A stretch of DNA of 64,000 nt from an uncultured Clostridia bacterium (GTDB lineage: Bacteria > Bacillota > Clostridia > Christensenellales > Borkfalkiaceae). Position numbers and translations under genes: made by a program. Where the stretch lies: assembly GCA_904502225.1 (NCBI GenBank), contig CAJGDO010000001.1, positions 1 to 64,000 of the forward strand, written 5' to 3'. The notes under the pieces were generated by a model. The model was given only the letters and a program-made list of their open reading frames with translations. It was not told the origin of the DNA and searched no databases. Below, piece after piece: positions 8,688 to 15,971 of the stretch. How positions within the stretch are numbered: the first letter of the stretch is position 1; each line of letters starts with the position of its first letter.

Positions 8688-10109
8688 ATGCCTAAAAATT
8701 TATTAGGAATTGATTTTGGAACAACAGCACTTAAAGCCTGCCTTTTTGATGAAAACGGCAACCGTTTGGCAAGCGAAAGTGCACAATACAAATTGATAAC
8801 AAAAGGCGAATTCATAGAGTTTGATGCCGAAGAATTTTTTAATATTTTATCGGCAACTGTTAAGAAAATAACAGATAAATTCCCTGTTGATGCATTGGCA
8901 GTTGATACTCAAGGCGAAACGCTTATCGTTTTAGATAAAGGCGGAAAGCCACTTATGAACGCTATTATTTGGCTTGACAATAGGGCAGAAAAGCAAGCAC
9001 AAGATATGATAAATCATTTTGGGCTTGAAAAAATGTATAATATCACAGGTCAAGCCGAAATTCCAGCCGGTTATCCTGCACCAAAGATACAGTGGTTAAG
9101 AGAAAACAAGCCGGAAATTTTTGACAAGGCAGATAAATTCTTATTGCTTGAAGATTACATACTATATAGATTAACTGGCAATTTTTATGCATCACGCTCG
9201 TTATATTCATCATCACTTTTAATGGATATAAAAACGGGTGAGTATAGTAAAGAAGTTTTAGATTATTTAGGAATAACAACGGCTAAACTTCCTGTTTTAA
9301 CAGAAAGTGGAACTATTGTTGGCGAATATAACGGCATTAAGGTTGCAACAAGTGCCCTTGACCAAATTGCGGGCATTACAGGTGCAGGTGTTGTAAAAGA
9401 AGGCATTATGAGTGAAACGACGGGGACTGCACTTGCAGTATGTGCCGTTTGCTCGAAATTACCACCTTATTATGAAGGGTTAAAGGTTTCGGCTTATTAC
9501 GTTAAAAAAGGGCTTTATTGCTTGCTTATGTGGGCACCAACGGCAGGTGCAGTTTTGGAATGGTTCAAAAACAATTTCTGTGAGAACCTTTCGTTAAAAG
9601 AAATTGATGAATTTGCCGAAAAGGTTGCAGAAGGCTCGGAAGGGTTGATTGCAATTCCACAACTTTGTGGAACGGTTATGCCAGAAAACAACCCAAAGGC
9701 TAAAGGTGTTTTCTTTGGCGTTGAATTAAAGCATACACGTGCACACTTTGCCCGTTCTATTATGGAATCGGTTGCATATATGATTAGAGAATACGTTGAG
9801 TTTTTAGGCGTTAACGTTGATGAAATCCGCTCAATGGGTGGCGGTGCGAGAAGTGCATTATGGTGCAATATTAAAAGCAACGTTTTGCAAAAGAAAATAA
9901 TAACATTAAAAGAAAACGAAACGGCGTGCCTTGGCAGTGCTATCTTTGCAGGTGTTGGTATCGGCACTTTTGAAAGTGTGGAAAAGGCAACCGAAAAACT
10001 TGTAAACAAAAACTTAAGTTATTCGCCAAAACAAAGCGAATATGAAAAATTGTATTCTGATTACAAGAAAAAAGAAAAGAAAATAATGCAAATTTTCAGT
10101 GAAGAATAA
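8688..10109 (+). CDS. FGGY-family carbohydrate kinase
   Basis: This 473-aa protein has the two-domain actin-like ATPase fold of sugar kinases (xylulokinase, gluconokinase, rhamnulokinase and relatives). The N-terminal phosphate loop GIDFGTTALKACLFD is at residues 7-21. ALDQIAG and GTALAV lie in the middle, and the C-terminal signature region reads MGGGARSALWCNIKSNVLQ. The exact sugar is uncertain. It is the last gene of the 1-10109 run and ends just before a bidirectional terminator. A kinase downstream of two amidohydrolases and a transporter suggests the released product contains a sugar or polyol. Confidence 0.87.
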   Translation: MPKNLLGIDFGTTALKACLFDENGNRLASESAQYKLITKGEFIEFDAEEFFNILSATVKKITDKFPVDALAVDTQGETLIVLDKGGKPLMNAIIWLDNRAEKQAQDMINHFGLEKMYNITGQAEIPAGYPAPKIQWLRENKPEIFDKADKFLLLEDYILYRLTGNFYASRSLYSSSLLMDIKTGEYSKEVLDYLGITTAKLPVLTESGTIVGEYNGIKVATSALDQIAGITGAGVVKEGIMSETTGTALAVCAVCSKLPPYYEGLKVSAYYVKKGLYCLLMWAPTAGAVLEWFKNNFCENLSLKEIDEFAEKVAEGSEGLIAIPQLCGTVMPENNPKAKGVFFGVELKHTRAHFARSIMESVAYMIREYVEFLGVNVDEIRSMGGGARSALWCNIKSNVLQKKIITLKENETACLGSAIFAGVGIGTFESVEKATEKLVNKNLSYSPKQSEYEKLYSDYKKKEKKIMQIFSEE

Positions 10110-10111
10110 AT

Positions 10112-10142
10112 AAAAAGTGGCTTTAATAAAAGCCACTTTTTT
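10112..10142. terminator. Bidirectional intrinsic terminator between FGGY kinase and birA
   Basis: An 11-bp inverted repeat with arms AAAAGTGGCTT and AAGCCACTTTT and a short AT loop is flanked by A and T runs on both sides. It serves the converging kinase (+) and birA (-) transcripts. Confidence 0.9.
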
Positions 10143-10144
10143 AA

Positions 10145-10876
10145 TTATATGTGAAAGGTAATTTCGCCATAAAACAAATTTTTTGTTTTCCCGTCTATCT
10201 CGCACAGCAAAGAGTTATCAGTTTCGATATCTAAAACTTTTATCTCGGTTTTTTTATTGTCAATTTCGGCAAACACAATTTTATCTTTTAAGTAGTTATG
10301 CTCTTTTGCAACACTTAAATAATCGTTTTTACCTTTTTTAAGACTTATAAAGTCTTTTTTTATTTGCTTAAAAACCAATTTTTTAATGTGTTTGATATTA
10401 TAGTTTAGCCCACTTTCTAATGCGATAGAAGTAGGAGGGGCTTTATATTCGCCAACAAAATTAGTGGTGTTTACGTTTAAGCCGATGCCAACTATAACGC
10501 TTGACATTTCATTTTCATCACAAACGCTTTCAAGCAAAATTCCACAAATCTTTTTGCCGAAAGCATAAACGTCGTTTGGCCATTTGATAGAAATGTCACA
10601 AAGTCCCAACTTTTGTAGAACTTTTAGGATTGAAACGGCAGATAAAAGTGAAAGGGAAGAAAAGTTGCTGACAAGTGTTTTATCTTTAATCAAAACCGAA
10701 AACATCAGGTTTTCATTTTTTGGGCTAACCCAAGTTCTGCCCATTCTTCCGTGTCCGTCAGTTTGAAAATCGCATGAAACGAAGGTGAAATTTTTTAGAG
10801 AAAAACGTCCACGTTTTAAAAACGCAGACGTTGAGTCTAATTGTTCAAAATGAAATTTTCTCTTTAAGCACTTCAT
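10145..10876 (-). CDS. birA: Biotin--protein ligase, class I (no DNA-binding domain)
   Basis: The product activates biotin with ATP and attaches it to the carrier lysine. At 243 aa it lacks the N-terminal helix-turn-helix of bifunctional BirA, so it should not be a repressor. Visible motifs are GHGRMGRTW (41-49), KWPND (98-102) and GILLE (112-116). It starts one base after the decarboxylase pump gene stops and is the last gene of that operon. Its obvious client is the biotin carrier encoded at 12072-12419. Confidence 0.93.
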   Translation of the reverse strand: MKCLKRKFHFEQLDSTSAFLKRGRFSLKNFTFVSCDFQTDGHGRMGRTWVSPKNENLMFSVLIKDKTLVSNFSSLSLLSAVSILKVLQKLGLCDISIKWPNDVYAFGKKICGILLESVCDENEMSSVIVGIGLNVNTTNFVGEYKAPPTSIALESGLNYNIKHIKKLVFKQIKKDFISLKKGKNDYLSVAKEHNYLKDKIVFAEIDNKKTEIKVLDIETDNSLLCEIDGKTKNLFYGEITFHI

Positions 10877-10877
10877 A

Positions 10878-12053
10878 TTAAATAAGAATGCTCAACAAAA
10901 TACCAGCAGCGATAGCACTTCCTATAACGCCGGCAACGTTTGGCCCCATAGCGTGCATAAGCAAGAAGTTTGATGGGTCTTCTTTTTGACCTTCTTTTTG
11001 CACAACACGTGCAGCCATAGGAACGGCAGAAACGCCCGCAGCACCAATCATAGGGTTGATTTTGCCCTTTGAAAGTTTGCACATTAACTTACCGAATAAA
11101 AGTCCGCTTATTGCAGCAAAGATAAATGCAGTTATGCCAAGACCGAAAATCATAAGTGTTTCAAGTTGCAAGAATGTTTCGCCGTTTGCAGTTGCACCAA
11201 CTGATAAACCAAGTAAAATAGTACAAATATATAATAGAGCATTTGCACAAGTGTTCACAAGGTTAGGAACGACACCACATTCTTTGATTAAGTTTCCAAG
11301 CATTAAGCAACCGATTAAAGGTGTTGCAGATGGAATAATCAAGCATACAGTAATAGTGACTATAATAGGGAACAAAATCTTTTCAGTTTTAGAAACTGGG
11401 CGGAGTTGTTCCATTTTAATAAGTCTTTCTTTTTTGGTTGTGAACAATCTGATGATAGGTGGGAAGATGATAGGAACTAACGCCATATAAGAGTAAGCCG
11501 CCAAAGCGATAGCCGCCAATAAACCGCCGTTATCTCCGCCCATAGCGTTCATCATATTGTTTGAAACTAAAATTGCCGTTGGGCCGTCCGCACCGCCGAT
11601 AATACCGATTGATGCTGCTTCAAAGAAGTTAAAGCCGAGAAGAAGGGCTCCAAAGAAAGCGATAAAAATACCGATTTGTGCAGCAGCACCTAAAAGCATA
11701 GTCTTTTTGTTAGCAATAAGTGGTCCAAAGTCGGTTGTTGCACCGATACCCAAGAAGATTAAGCAAGGGTAAAGTTCGCATTCAACACCTAAATGAAGAT
11801 AACCTAAAAGTCCACGTTCTTCAAATTCGCCATCAGCGTTAAACGTGCCATAAATTTCAGGCAAAATGTTTACCAAAATAATACCGAAAGCGATAGGGAT
11901 AAGTAGGTAAGGCTCAAAGCCTTTCTTTATCGCAAGGAAAAGGAAAAGACAGCCAATTAAAATCATAACTAGACGCATCCAACCATCGCCTTGGAAAAAT
12001 TGAGAAATAACTGTTCCATCAATTATGGAACTAAATAAATCTAAAATGTTCAT
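10878..12053 (-). CDS. oadB: Sodium-pumping decarboxylase beta subunit (OadB/GcdB/MmdB type)
   Basis: This is an integral membrane subunit, 391 aa, that decarboxylates carboxybiotin and couples it to Na+ export. Many hydrophobic segments are present. Family blocks include GIGATTDFGPLIANKK, GIIGGADGPTAILVSN, AAYSYMALVPIIFPP and NPMIGAAGVSAVPMAAR. The operon contains a carboxyltransferase, a gamma-like subunit and a biotin carrier. The substrate (oxaloacetate, methylmalonyl-CoA or glutaconyl-CoA) is not decided by this subunit alone; the carboxyltransferase favours oxaloacetate. Confidence 0.94.
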   Translation of the reverse strand: MNILDLFSSIIDGTVISQFFQGDGWMRLVMILIGCLFLFLAIKKGFEPYLLIPIAFGIILVNILPEIYGTFNADGEFEERGLLGYLHLGVECELYPCLIFLGIGATTDFGPLIANKKTMLLGAAAQIGIFIAFFGALLLGFNFFEAASIGIIGGADGPTAILVSNNMMNAMGGDNGGLLAAIALAAYSYMALVPIIFPPIIRLFTTKKERLIKMEQLRPVSKTEKILFPIIVTITVCLIIPSATPLIGCLMLGNLIKECGVVPNLVNTCANALLYICTILLGLSVGATANGETFLQLETLMIFGLGITAFIFAAISGLLFGKLMCKLSKGKINPMIGAAGVSAVPMAARVVQKEGQKEDPSNFLLMHAMGPNVAGVIGSAIAAGILLSILI

Positions 12054-12071
12054 TATTAAATACCTTAAAAA

Positions 12072-12419
12072 TTAGCCTAAAATAATAAGTTTATCCTTGT
12101 TGTTTACTGCAGCACCAACAGAAACGCAAATTTCCTTAACAACGCCATCAGCACTTGCAGGAATTTCGTTTTCAAGTTTCATTGCTTCGATAATTGCAAC
12201 AACTTGGCCCTTTTTAACAGTGTCACCAACATTCACTTTAATGCTTAAAACTTTGCCAGCGATAGGTGCTTCAACAACGCTTGCACCAGCACTTACAGGT
12301 GCAGAAGAAGTGGTAGCAGGTGCTTTTGCAGGTGCAGAAATAGTTTCAGTGCTTTCGCTAACTGCTTCTAATTGAACTTCGTATAATTTTCCGTTTACTT
12401 TTACTTTATAAGTTTTCAT
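12072..12419 (-). CDS. Biotin carboxyl carrier subunit of the decarboxylase
   Basis: This 115-aa biotinyl/lipoyl-domain protein has the biotinylation motif EAMKLEN with the acceptor lysine at residue 81. A flexible Ala/Pro/Ser-rich linker occupies about residues 28-46, before the C-terminal barrel domain. It shuttles the carboxyl group between the carboxyltransferase and the membrane pump. It is a free-standing protein rather than the C-terminal domain of the alpha subunit, as in methylmalonyl-CoA decarboxylases. It lies 2 bases after the gamma-like gene. Confidence 0.93.
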   Translation of the reverse strand: MKTYKVKVNGKLYEVQLEAVSESTETISAPAKAPATTSSAPVSAGASVVEAPIAGKVLSIKVNVGDTVKKGQVVAIIEAMKLENEIPASADGVVKEICVSVGAAVNNKDKLIILG

Positions 12420-12421
12420 AA

Positions 12422-12754
12422 TTATTTAATCTCCTTAATACTAACAACTTTAATATCTTTTTTAATTTCGTTTCTGTAATCGATTGAAGCAACAAGTGCA
12501 GCAACAACTGCGTCTTCATCAGAAAGGTCAGCGTTTTGCTTTTGCTCGCTTTGGGCTTTAGTTGCCACAACTTCCGTTTTGATTTCAGAAGTTTTAAGTG
12601 AATATTTTTCAATGCCTTTACCCACAACAAATGTGACGGCAATAATAATAGCAAGAATAGAGAACACCAAGAGGATAGCAAGGATAGAAACTAAACCGCC
12701 ATCGCCAAGGTTGTTGCCATTCCCGTCAATTAAACTTAATAATAACGTTTCCAT
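12422..12754 (-). CDS. OadG-like small membrane subunit of the decarboxylase
   Basis: This 110-aa protein has one N-terminal membrane segment (about residues 20-46), a polar linker and a short C-terminal tail. That layout fits the OadG/MmdD gamma-delta subunits that hold the complex together. Sequence signature is weak, so the call leans on size, topology and position between the carboxyltransferase and biotin carrier genes. The ATG is preceded by TAGGAG. Confidence 0.75.
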   Translation of the reverse strand: METLLLSLIDGNGNNLGDGGLVSILAILLVFSILAIIIAVTFVVGKGIEKYSLKTSEIKTEVVATKAQSEQKQNADLSDEDAVVAALVASIDYRNEIKKDIKVVSIKEIK

Positions 12755-12762
12755 ATTAACTC

Positions 12763-14136
12763 CTAAATAAATAGATTAAATTCTTCGATTTCATCTTTTT
12801 CGGTAGTATATTTATTTTTCAAAAACTCTGTTGCAACGTTTTCAAAAAGTGCAAGCGATAAAACGTCTTCATCGCATTTAGCAATATCTTTATACTTTTC
12901 TTTTAAGCCTTCAAATTCTGGTTGTAATAGGTCTGCAGGGCGACAAGTGATAATTTCATCATCGCCAACAATTTGCTTTAAGATATCCTCGTCAACAGGT
13001 GCAGGTGCTTGACCATACTTACCGTGCAAGTAATCCTTAATTTCCTTTGCAACCATTTTATAGCGACCCATCAACACGTTAAGAACGGCTTGCGTTCCAA
13101 CCATTTGTGAAAGTGGTGTAACGAGTGGTGGATAGCCCATTTCTTTTCTAACTCTTGGCACTTCTTTCAAAACGTCGTCATATCTATCCATAGCGTTTTG
13201 ACCTTTAAGTTGGCTCATAAGGTTAGAAAGCATACCGCCAGGCACTTGGTAAGTTAAAATGTTTGGGTTAGTGGTAAGTGCTTTTGGGTTAAGCGTTCCG
13301 TTTGATAAATATTTAGAAACAACCTTGTCCATAATAGGTTCGCACTCGTGCAACACGTCTTCGTTAAGGTTAGGTGCAAGGTCGGTGCCTTTTAATGCAG
13401 AATTAAACGCTTGTGTTGAAGGTTGACCCGTTCCGCCAGAAAGAGGTGATAAAGAGGTGTCAACAATATCGCAACCAGCCTTAACTGCTGCCATATAAGT
13501 CATTTCGCAAATACCGCCCGTGCAGTGAGAGTGAAGTTCAAGTTGCAACTTGGTGTTCTTTTTTAATGCGGTGAAAAGTTTAGTTGCGTCTTCTGGTAAA
13601 AGAACGCCAGCCATATCTTTTATGCAAAGTGAGTCAGCCCCAAGTTTTTCAACTTCTTTAGCAAAATTAACGTAGTAATCAATGGTGTGAACAGGTGAAG
13701 TGGTATAACTCAACGCAATTTGACATTCGCCACCATATTTTTTGGTTGATTTAACTGCTTGACGCAAGTTTCTAATGTCGTTAAGAGCGTCGAACACACG
13801 GATAATATCAATACCGTTTTCAATCGACTTTTTGCAAAACATATCAACAACGTCATCAGAATAGTGACGGTATCCTAAAATGTTTTGTCCACGGAATAGC
13901 ATTTGTAATTTGGTCTTTTTGCAAACTGCACGAATTTTTCTTAATCTTTCCCAAGGGTCTTCGTTAAGAAAACGCATACAAGCATCAAAAGTTGCACCAC
14001 CCCAAACTTCCAAAGCGTAATAGCCGGCATCGTCTAAAATTTTCGCCATAGAAACGACCTCGTCAGTCGTCATACGGGTTGCAAATAAAGATTGGTGCCC
14101 GTCACGAAGTGAAGTTTCAACAATTTTTACAGCCAT
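12763..14136 (-). CDS. oadA: Oxaloacetate decarboxylase alpha / PycB-type carboxyltransferase
   Basis: This 457-aa carboxyltransferase has the HMGL-like TIM barrel and conserved C-terminal domain of OadA and pyruvate carboxylase subunit B. Motifs include ETSLRDGHQSLFATR at the N terminus, a lysine in LCIKDMAGVL and the metal ligands in ELHSHCTGG. The biotinyl domain is missing and is encoded separately at 12072-12419. The start at 14136 is chosen because GGAG lies just upstream. A second in-frame ATG four codons earlier overlaps that Shine-Dalgarno and is unlikely to be used. It is the first gene of the operon, with a strong promoter upstream. Confidence 0.93.
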   Translation of the reverse strand: MAVKIVETSLRDGHQSLFATRMTTDEVVSMAKILDDAGYYALEVWGGATFDACMRFLNEDPWERLRKIRAVCKKTKLQMLFRGQNILGYRHYSDDVVDMFCKKSIENGIDIIRVFDALNDIRNLRQAVKSTKKYGGECQIALSYTTSPVHTIDYYVNFAKEVEKLGADSLCIKDMAGVLLPEDATKLFTALKKNTKLQLELHSHCTGGICEMTYMAAVKAGCDIVDTSLSPLSGGTGQPSTQAFNSALKGTDLAPNLNEDVLHECEPIMDKVVSKYLSNGTLNPKALTTNPNILTYQVPGGMLSNLMSQLKGQNAMDRYDDVLKEVPRVRKEMGYPPLVTPLSQMVGTQAVLNVLMGRYKMVAKEIKDYLHGKYGQAPAPVDEDILKQIVGDDEIITCRPADLLQPEFEGLKEKYKDIAKCDEDVLSLALFENVATEFLKNKYTTEKDEIEEFNLFI

Positions 14137-14188
14137 AAGTTTCTCCATATATAAAATAATTTTCTTTTAAAAATGTTTAACTATATAA

Positions 14189-14217
14189 ATTATAAATTTA
14201 TTGTTAAATAAAGTCAA
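14189..14217 (-). promoter_or_regulatory. Promoter of the decarboxylase operon
   Basis: Read on the minus strand, TTGACT (14217-14212) and TATAAT (14194-14189) are separated by 17 bases, a near-consensus SigA-type promoter about 50 bases before the oadA start. Confidence 0.8.
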
Positions 14218-14262
14218 TGTTTTAACCATATTTTTTTTGCTCTACAATAAATTTTTAACCTA

Positions 14263-14290
14263 TTGAAATTGAAAAAAATTGTGATATAAT
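14263..14290 (+). promoter_or_regulatory. Promoter of the ECF sigma factor gene
   Basis: TTGAAA (14263-14268) and TATAAT (14285-14290) are 16 bases apart, about 70 bases before the start codon. This resembles a housekeeping promoter rather than an ECF-type self-regulated one. Confidence 0.65.
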
Positions 14291-14359
14291 AAATTTATTA
14301 AAAATTTTTGTTAACCTTTTTCAAATTAAGGCATCGTATAAGTGAAAGGAGGCAAAGTT

Positions 14360-14842
14360 ATGAAAACAAATGAAATTGAAGAATTGTTTGCAAAGTATTA
14401 TAATGATGCAATGCTTTACACTTTGTCTCTGACAAAAAACAGTAAACTTGCCGAAGAAATCGTTTCAAATTCTTTTTTTAAGGCTATAAAGACTATCGAT
14501 TATAAAATACAAAAGTTTAAGCCTTGGCTTATTAAAGTTTGCAGAAACGAATATCTAATACATTTACGTAAATACAAGCGTTTAACCGTGCTTGATGAAA
14601 CTGTAAAAGATGACGGGCAGTCGGTTGTTGACAAGGTGATAAAAGATGAAGAGTATAGAGCACTGTATAATGCAATGTCTTTATTAAACCCTTCGCAAAA
14701 AGAAGTTTTAACCTTGTTTTATTTTGAAAATATACCGATTAAGGATATTGCAAGTATCACCAATAAAAACGAAAACGTTATAAAGGTGACACTTTATCGG
14801 GCAAGAGAAAGTTTGAAAAATTTGTTAAAAGAAATTATATAA
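14360..14842 (+). CDS. ECF-type RNA polymerase sigma factor
   Basis: This is a 160-aa sigma-70 family protein with only regions 2 and 4. Region 2 spans about residues 5-70 (core-binding and -10 recognition), and region 4 is a C-terminal helix-turn-helix around LNPSQKEVLTLFYFENIPIK. The start at 14360 follows a perfect AAAGGAGG; a GTG six codons upstream lies ahead of this site and is not needed. The next gene, 13 bases downstream, encodes a membrane protein that is probably its anti-sigma partner. The target promoters are unknown. Confidence 0.9.
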   Translation: MKTNEIEELFAKYYNDAMLYTLSLTKNSKLAEEIVSNSFFKAIKTIDYKIQKFKPWLIKVCRNEYLIHLRKYKRLTVLDETVKDDGQSVVDKVIKDEEYRALYNAMSLLNPSQKEVLTLFYFENIPIKDIASITNKNENVIKVTLYRARESLKNLLKEII

Positions 14843-14855
14843 AGGAGAATTTACT

Positions 14856-15389
14856 ATGGATTTTGAAAGAGTATATCAAAAATTTTTAGACGGAACTGCA
14901 ACCCAAGAAGAAATTGATTTCGTGCGTGCAGAAATGAACAAAGCAAAGGCTATTAACGATATTTTGGATAACGTTAATCCTAATGAAAAAATTGTTAAGG
15001 CAGAACAAGAAGAAGTGCAAAAAGCAGTAAAGAAATTTAAAATTAAAGACACAATTAAAGTCTTGGCAATAGTTTTGGCATCTTTAGTTGTGGTTGCCGG
15101 CATAGTTTTAGCATCAATCTTTGTCCCAGCATACGGCAATGCTAACGATAACTTGAACGTAAGTGCAAGCGAAGCAAAACAAATGGCTGCTCAATGGGTA
15201 ATCGACAACGATAATAACGTAAATGCAGACAAAGTTAGAATTGTTGAGTTTGAAAGAGAGTTTGAATATAACGGCAGGGTTAAAAAAGCACATTACGTTT
15301 ACGTAATAGAAGTTTACGATGGCACTGACAACGTTTATGAACTTGAAATCAATGCTAAAACAGGCGATATTTTTGTTGAACGTGATTAA
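14856..15389 (+). CDS. Membrane protein with PepSY-like C-terminal domain, probable anti-sigma partner
   Basis: This 177-aa protein has a charged cytoplasmic N-terminal region (residues 1-65), one membrane helix at about 67-92, and an extracytoplasmic C-terminal domain. The C-terminal part, with EAKQMAAQWVIDN and YELEINAKTGDIF, resembles a PepSY domain. The order sigma factor then single-pass membrane protein is the usual anti-sigma arrangement. However, the N terminus is not a recognised zinc-binding anti-sigma domain, so the regulatory role is inferred from position. The start follows AAAGGAG. Confidence 0.72.
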   Translation: MDFERVYQKFLDGTATQEEIDFVRAEMNKAKAINDILDNVNPNEKIVKAEQEEVQKAVKKFKIKDTIKVLAIVLASLVVVAGIVLASIFVPAYGNANDNLNVSASEAKQMAAQWVIDNDNNVNADKVRIVEFEREFEYNGRVKKAHYVYVIEVYDGTDNVYELEINAKTGDIFVERD

Positions 15390-15399
15390 AGATTAAATT

Positions 15400-15430
15400 A
15401 AAAAGGTTAGGCGTTTTGTCTAACTTTTTT
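15400..15430 (+). terminator. Intrinsic terminator after the sigma/PepSY pair
   Basis: A short stem, AAAGGTTAG paired with CTAACTTTT, is followed by a run of T residues. Confidence 0.75.
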
Positions 15431-15482
15431 TTACTAAAACAAGTCCGAACCAAGTTCGATTTCCAGCCGAGAATACAAAACG

Positions 15483-15515
15483 AAAAAAGGATAGAAAAAA
15501 TCTATCCTTTTTTTT
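15483..15515 (-). terminator. Intrinsic terminator of tRNA-Glu
   Basis: The inverted repeat AAAGGATAGA / TCTATCCTTT with flanking A and T runs lies just beyond the 3' end of the minus-strand tRNA-Glu. It can also act on plus-strand read-through. Confidence 0.8.
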
Positions 15516-15519
15516 CGTT

Positions 15520-15594
15520 TGGCACCCCCAAGGAGAATCGAACTCCTGATTCCGCCGTGAGAGGGCGGCGTCTTAACCGCTTGACCATGAGGGC
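15520..15594 (-). tRNA. tRNA-Glu (anticodon CTC)
   Basis: This 75-base cloverleaf is encoded on the minus strand with CCA present in the DNA. The acceptor stem is GCCCTCA with TGGGGGT (two G-U pairs). The D-arm region has GGTCAAGCGGTTAAGAC, the anticodon stem is CCGCC/GGCGG around the loop CTCTCAC (anticodon CTC), and the T-arm is AGGAG TTCGATT CTCCT. It decodes GAG. Confidence 0.95.
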
Positions 15595-15666
15595 GTGCAT
15601 TCTTCAATTAACGATAGTTATTTTAGCACAACAAAAAAATTATTGCAACAAAATTATATTAAAAAT

Positions 15667-15868
15667 AAAAAAAACCTGCATTGGCCGGTGGAAAAGAAAA
15701 TAATAACCCGTTTTGTCAACAGGTGAATGCCGTGCTTATTGCTTCTGCATCTCTTAATATAAGGCTGGAATAAACGACAGCCAAGAGCACCACTCATCAA
15801 TATAGACATCGGCTTTCTATTAATATATCTGTGGATTTTTTTTGCTTTTCCTATCGAACCACGAAGGC
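15667..15868 (-). ncRNA. ssrS: Probable 6S RNA
   Basis: A ~200-base untranslated transcript is predicted on the minus strand. It has its own promoter and ends in a T-run at about 15667-15676. The two ends can pair in a bulged closing stem: GCC, GTGG and AAAAG near the 5' end with CTTTT, CCAC and GGC near the 3' end. Internal segments resemble E. coli 6S RNA as I recall it, notably AAGCCGATGTCTATATT and GGCATTCACCTGTTGAC followed by GGGTTA. 6S RNA binds SigA-type RNA polymerase as a promoter mimic. The identity rests on my own comparison, not a covariance search. Confidence 0.65.
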
Positions 15869-15875
15869 TAATATT

Positions 15876-15905
15876 AGTATAGCACAAAAACGATATTGTT
15901 AGCAA
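15876..15905 (-). promoter_or_regulatory. Promoter of the 6S RNA candidate
   Basis: On the minus strand TTGCTA (15905-15900) and TATACT (15881-15876) are 18 bases apart. The predicted transcript start is at about 15868. Confidence 0.7.
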
Positions 15906-15913
15906 GAAATAGA

Positions 15914-15942
15914 TTGACTTTTTTTGCACTTTATTATAAAAT
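15914..15942 (+). promoter_or_regulatory. Promoter of comEC
   Basis: TTGACT (15914-15919) and TAAAAT (15937-15942) are 17 bases apart, 29 bases before the chosen comEC start. It is divergent from the 6S RNA promoter. Confidence 0.6.
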
Positions 15943-15971
15943 TAAGAGTAAAAAAGTGGAAAAATAAACTA

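Noticed and set aside
12406..12681. Minus-strand 91-codon frame overlapping the OadG-like gene
   Set aside because: It is a leucine- and lysine-rich shadow in another frame; the OadG-like frame has the ribosome site, topology and operon spacing.
15416..15703. Plus-strand open frame of 95 codons
   Set aside because: It runs antisense through tRNA-Glu and a terminator.
15654..15929. Minus-strand open frame of 91 codons over the 6S candidate
   Set aside because: It has no ribosome site, covers the proposed promoter and RNA structure, and its predicted protein resembles nothing; the frame is better explained by the RNA gene.
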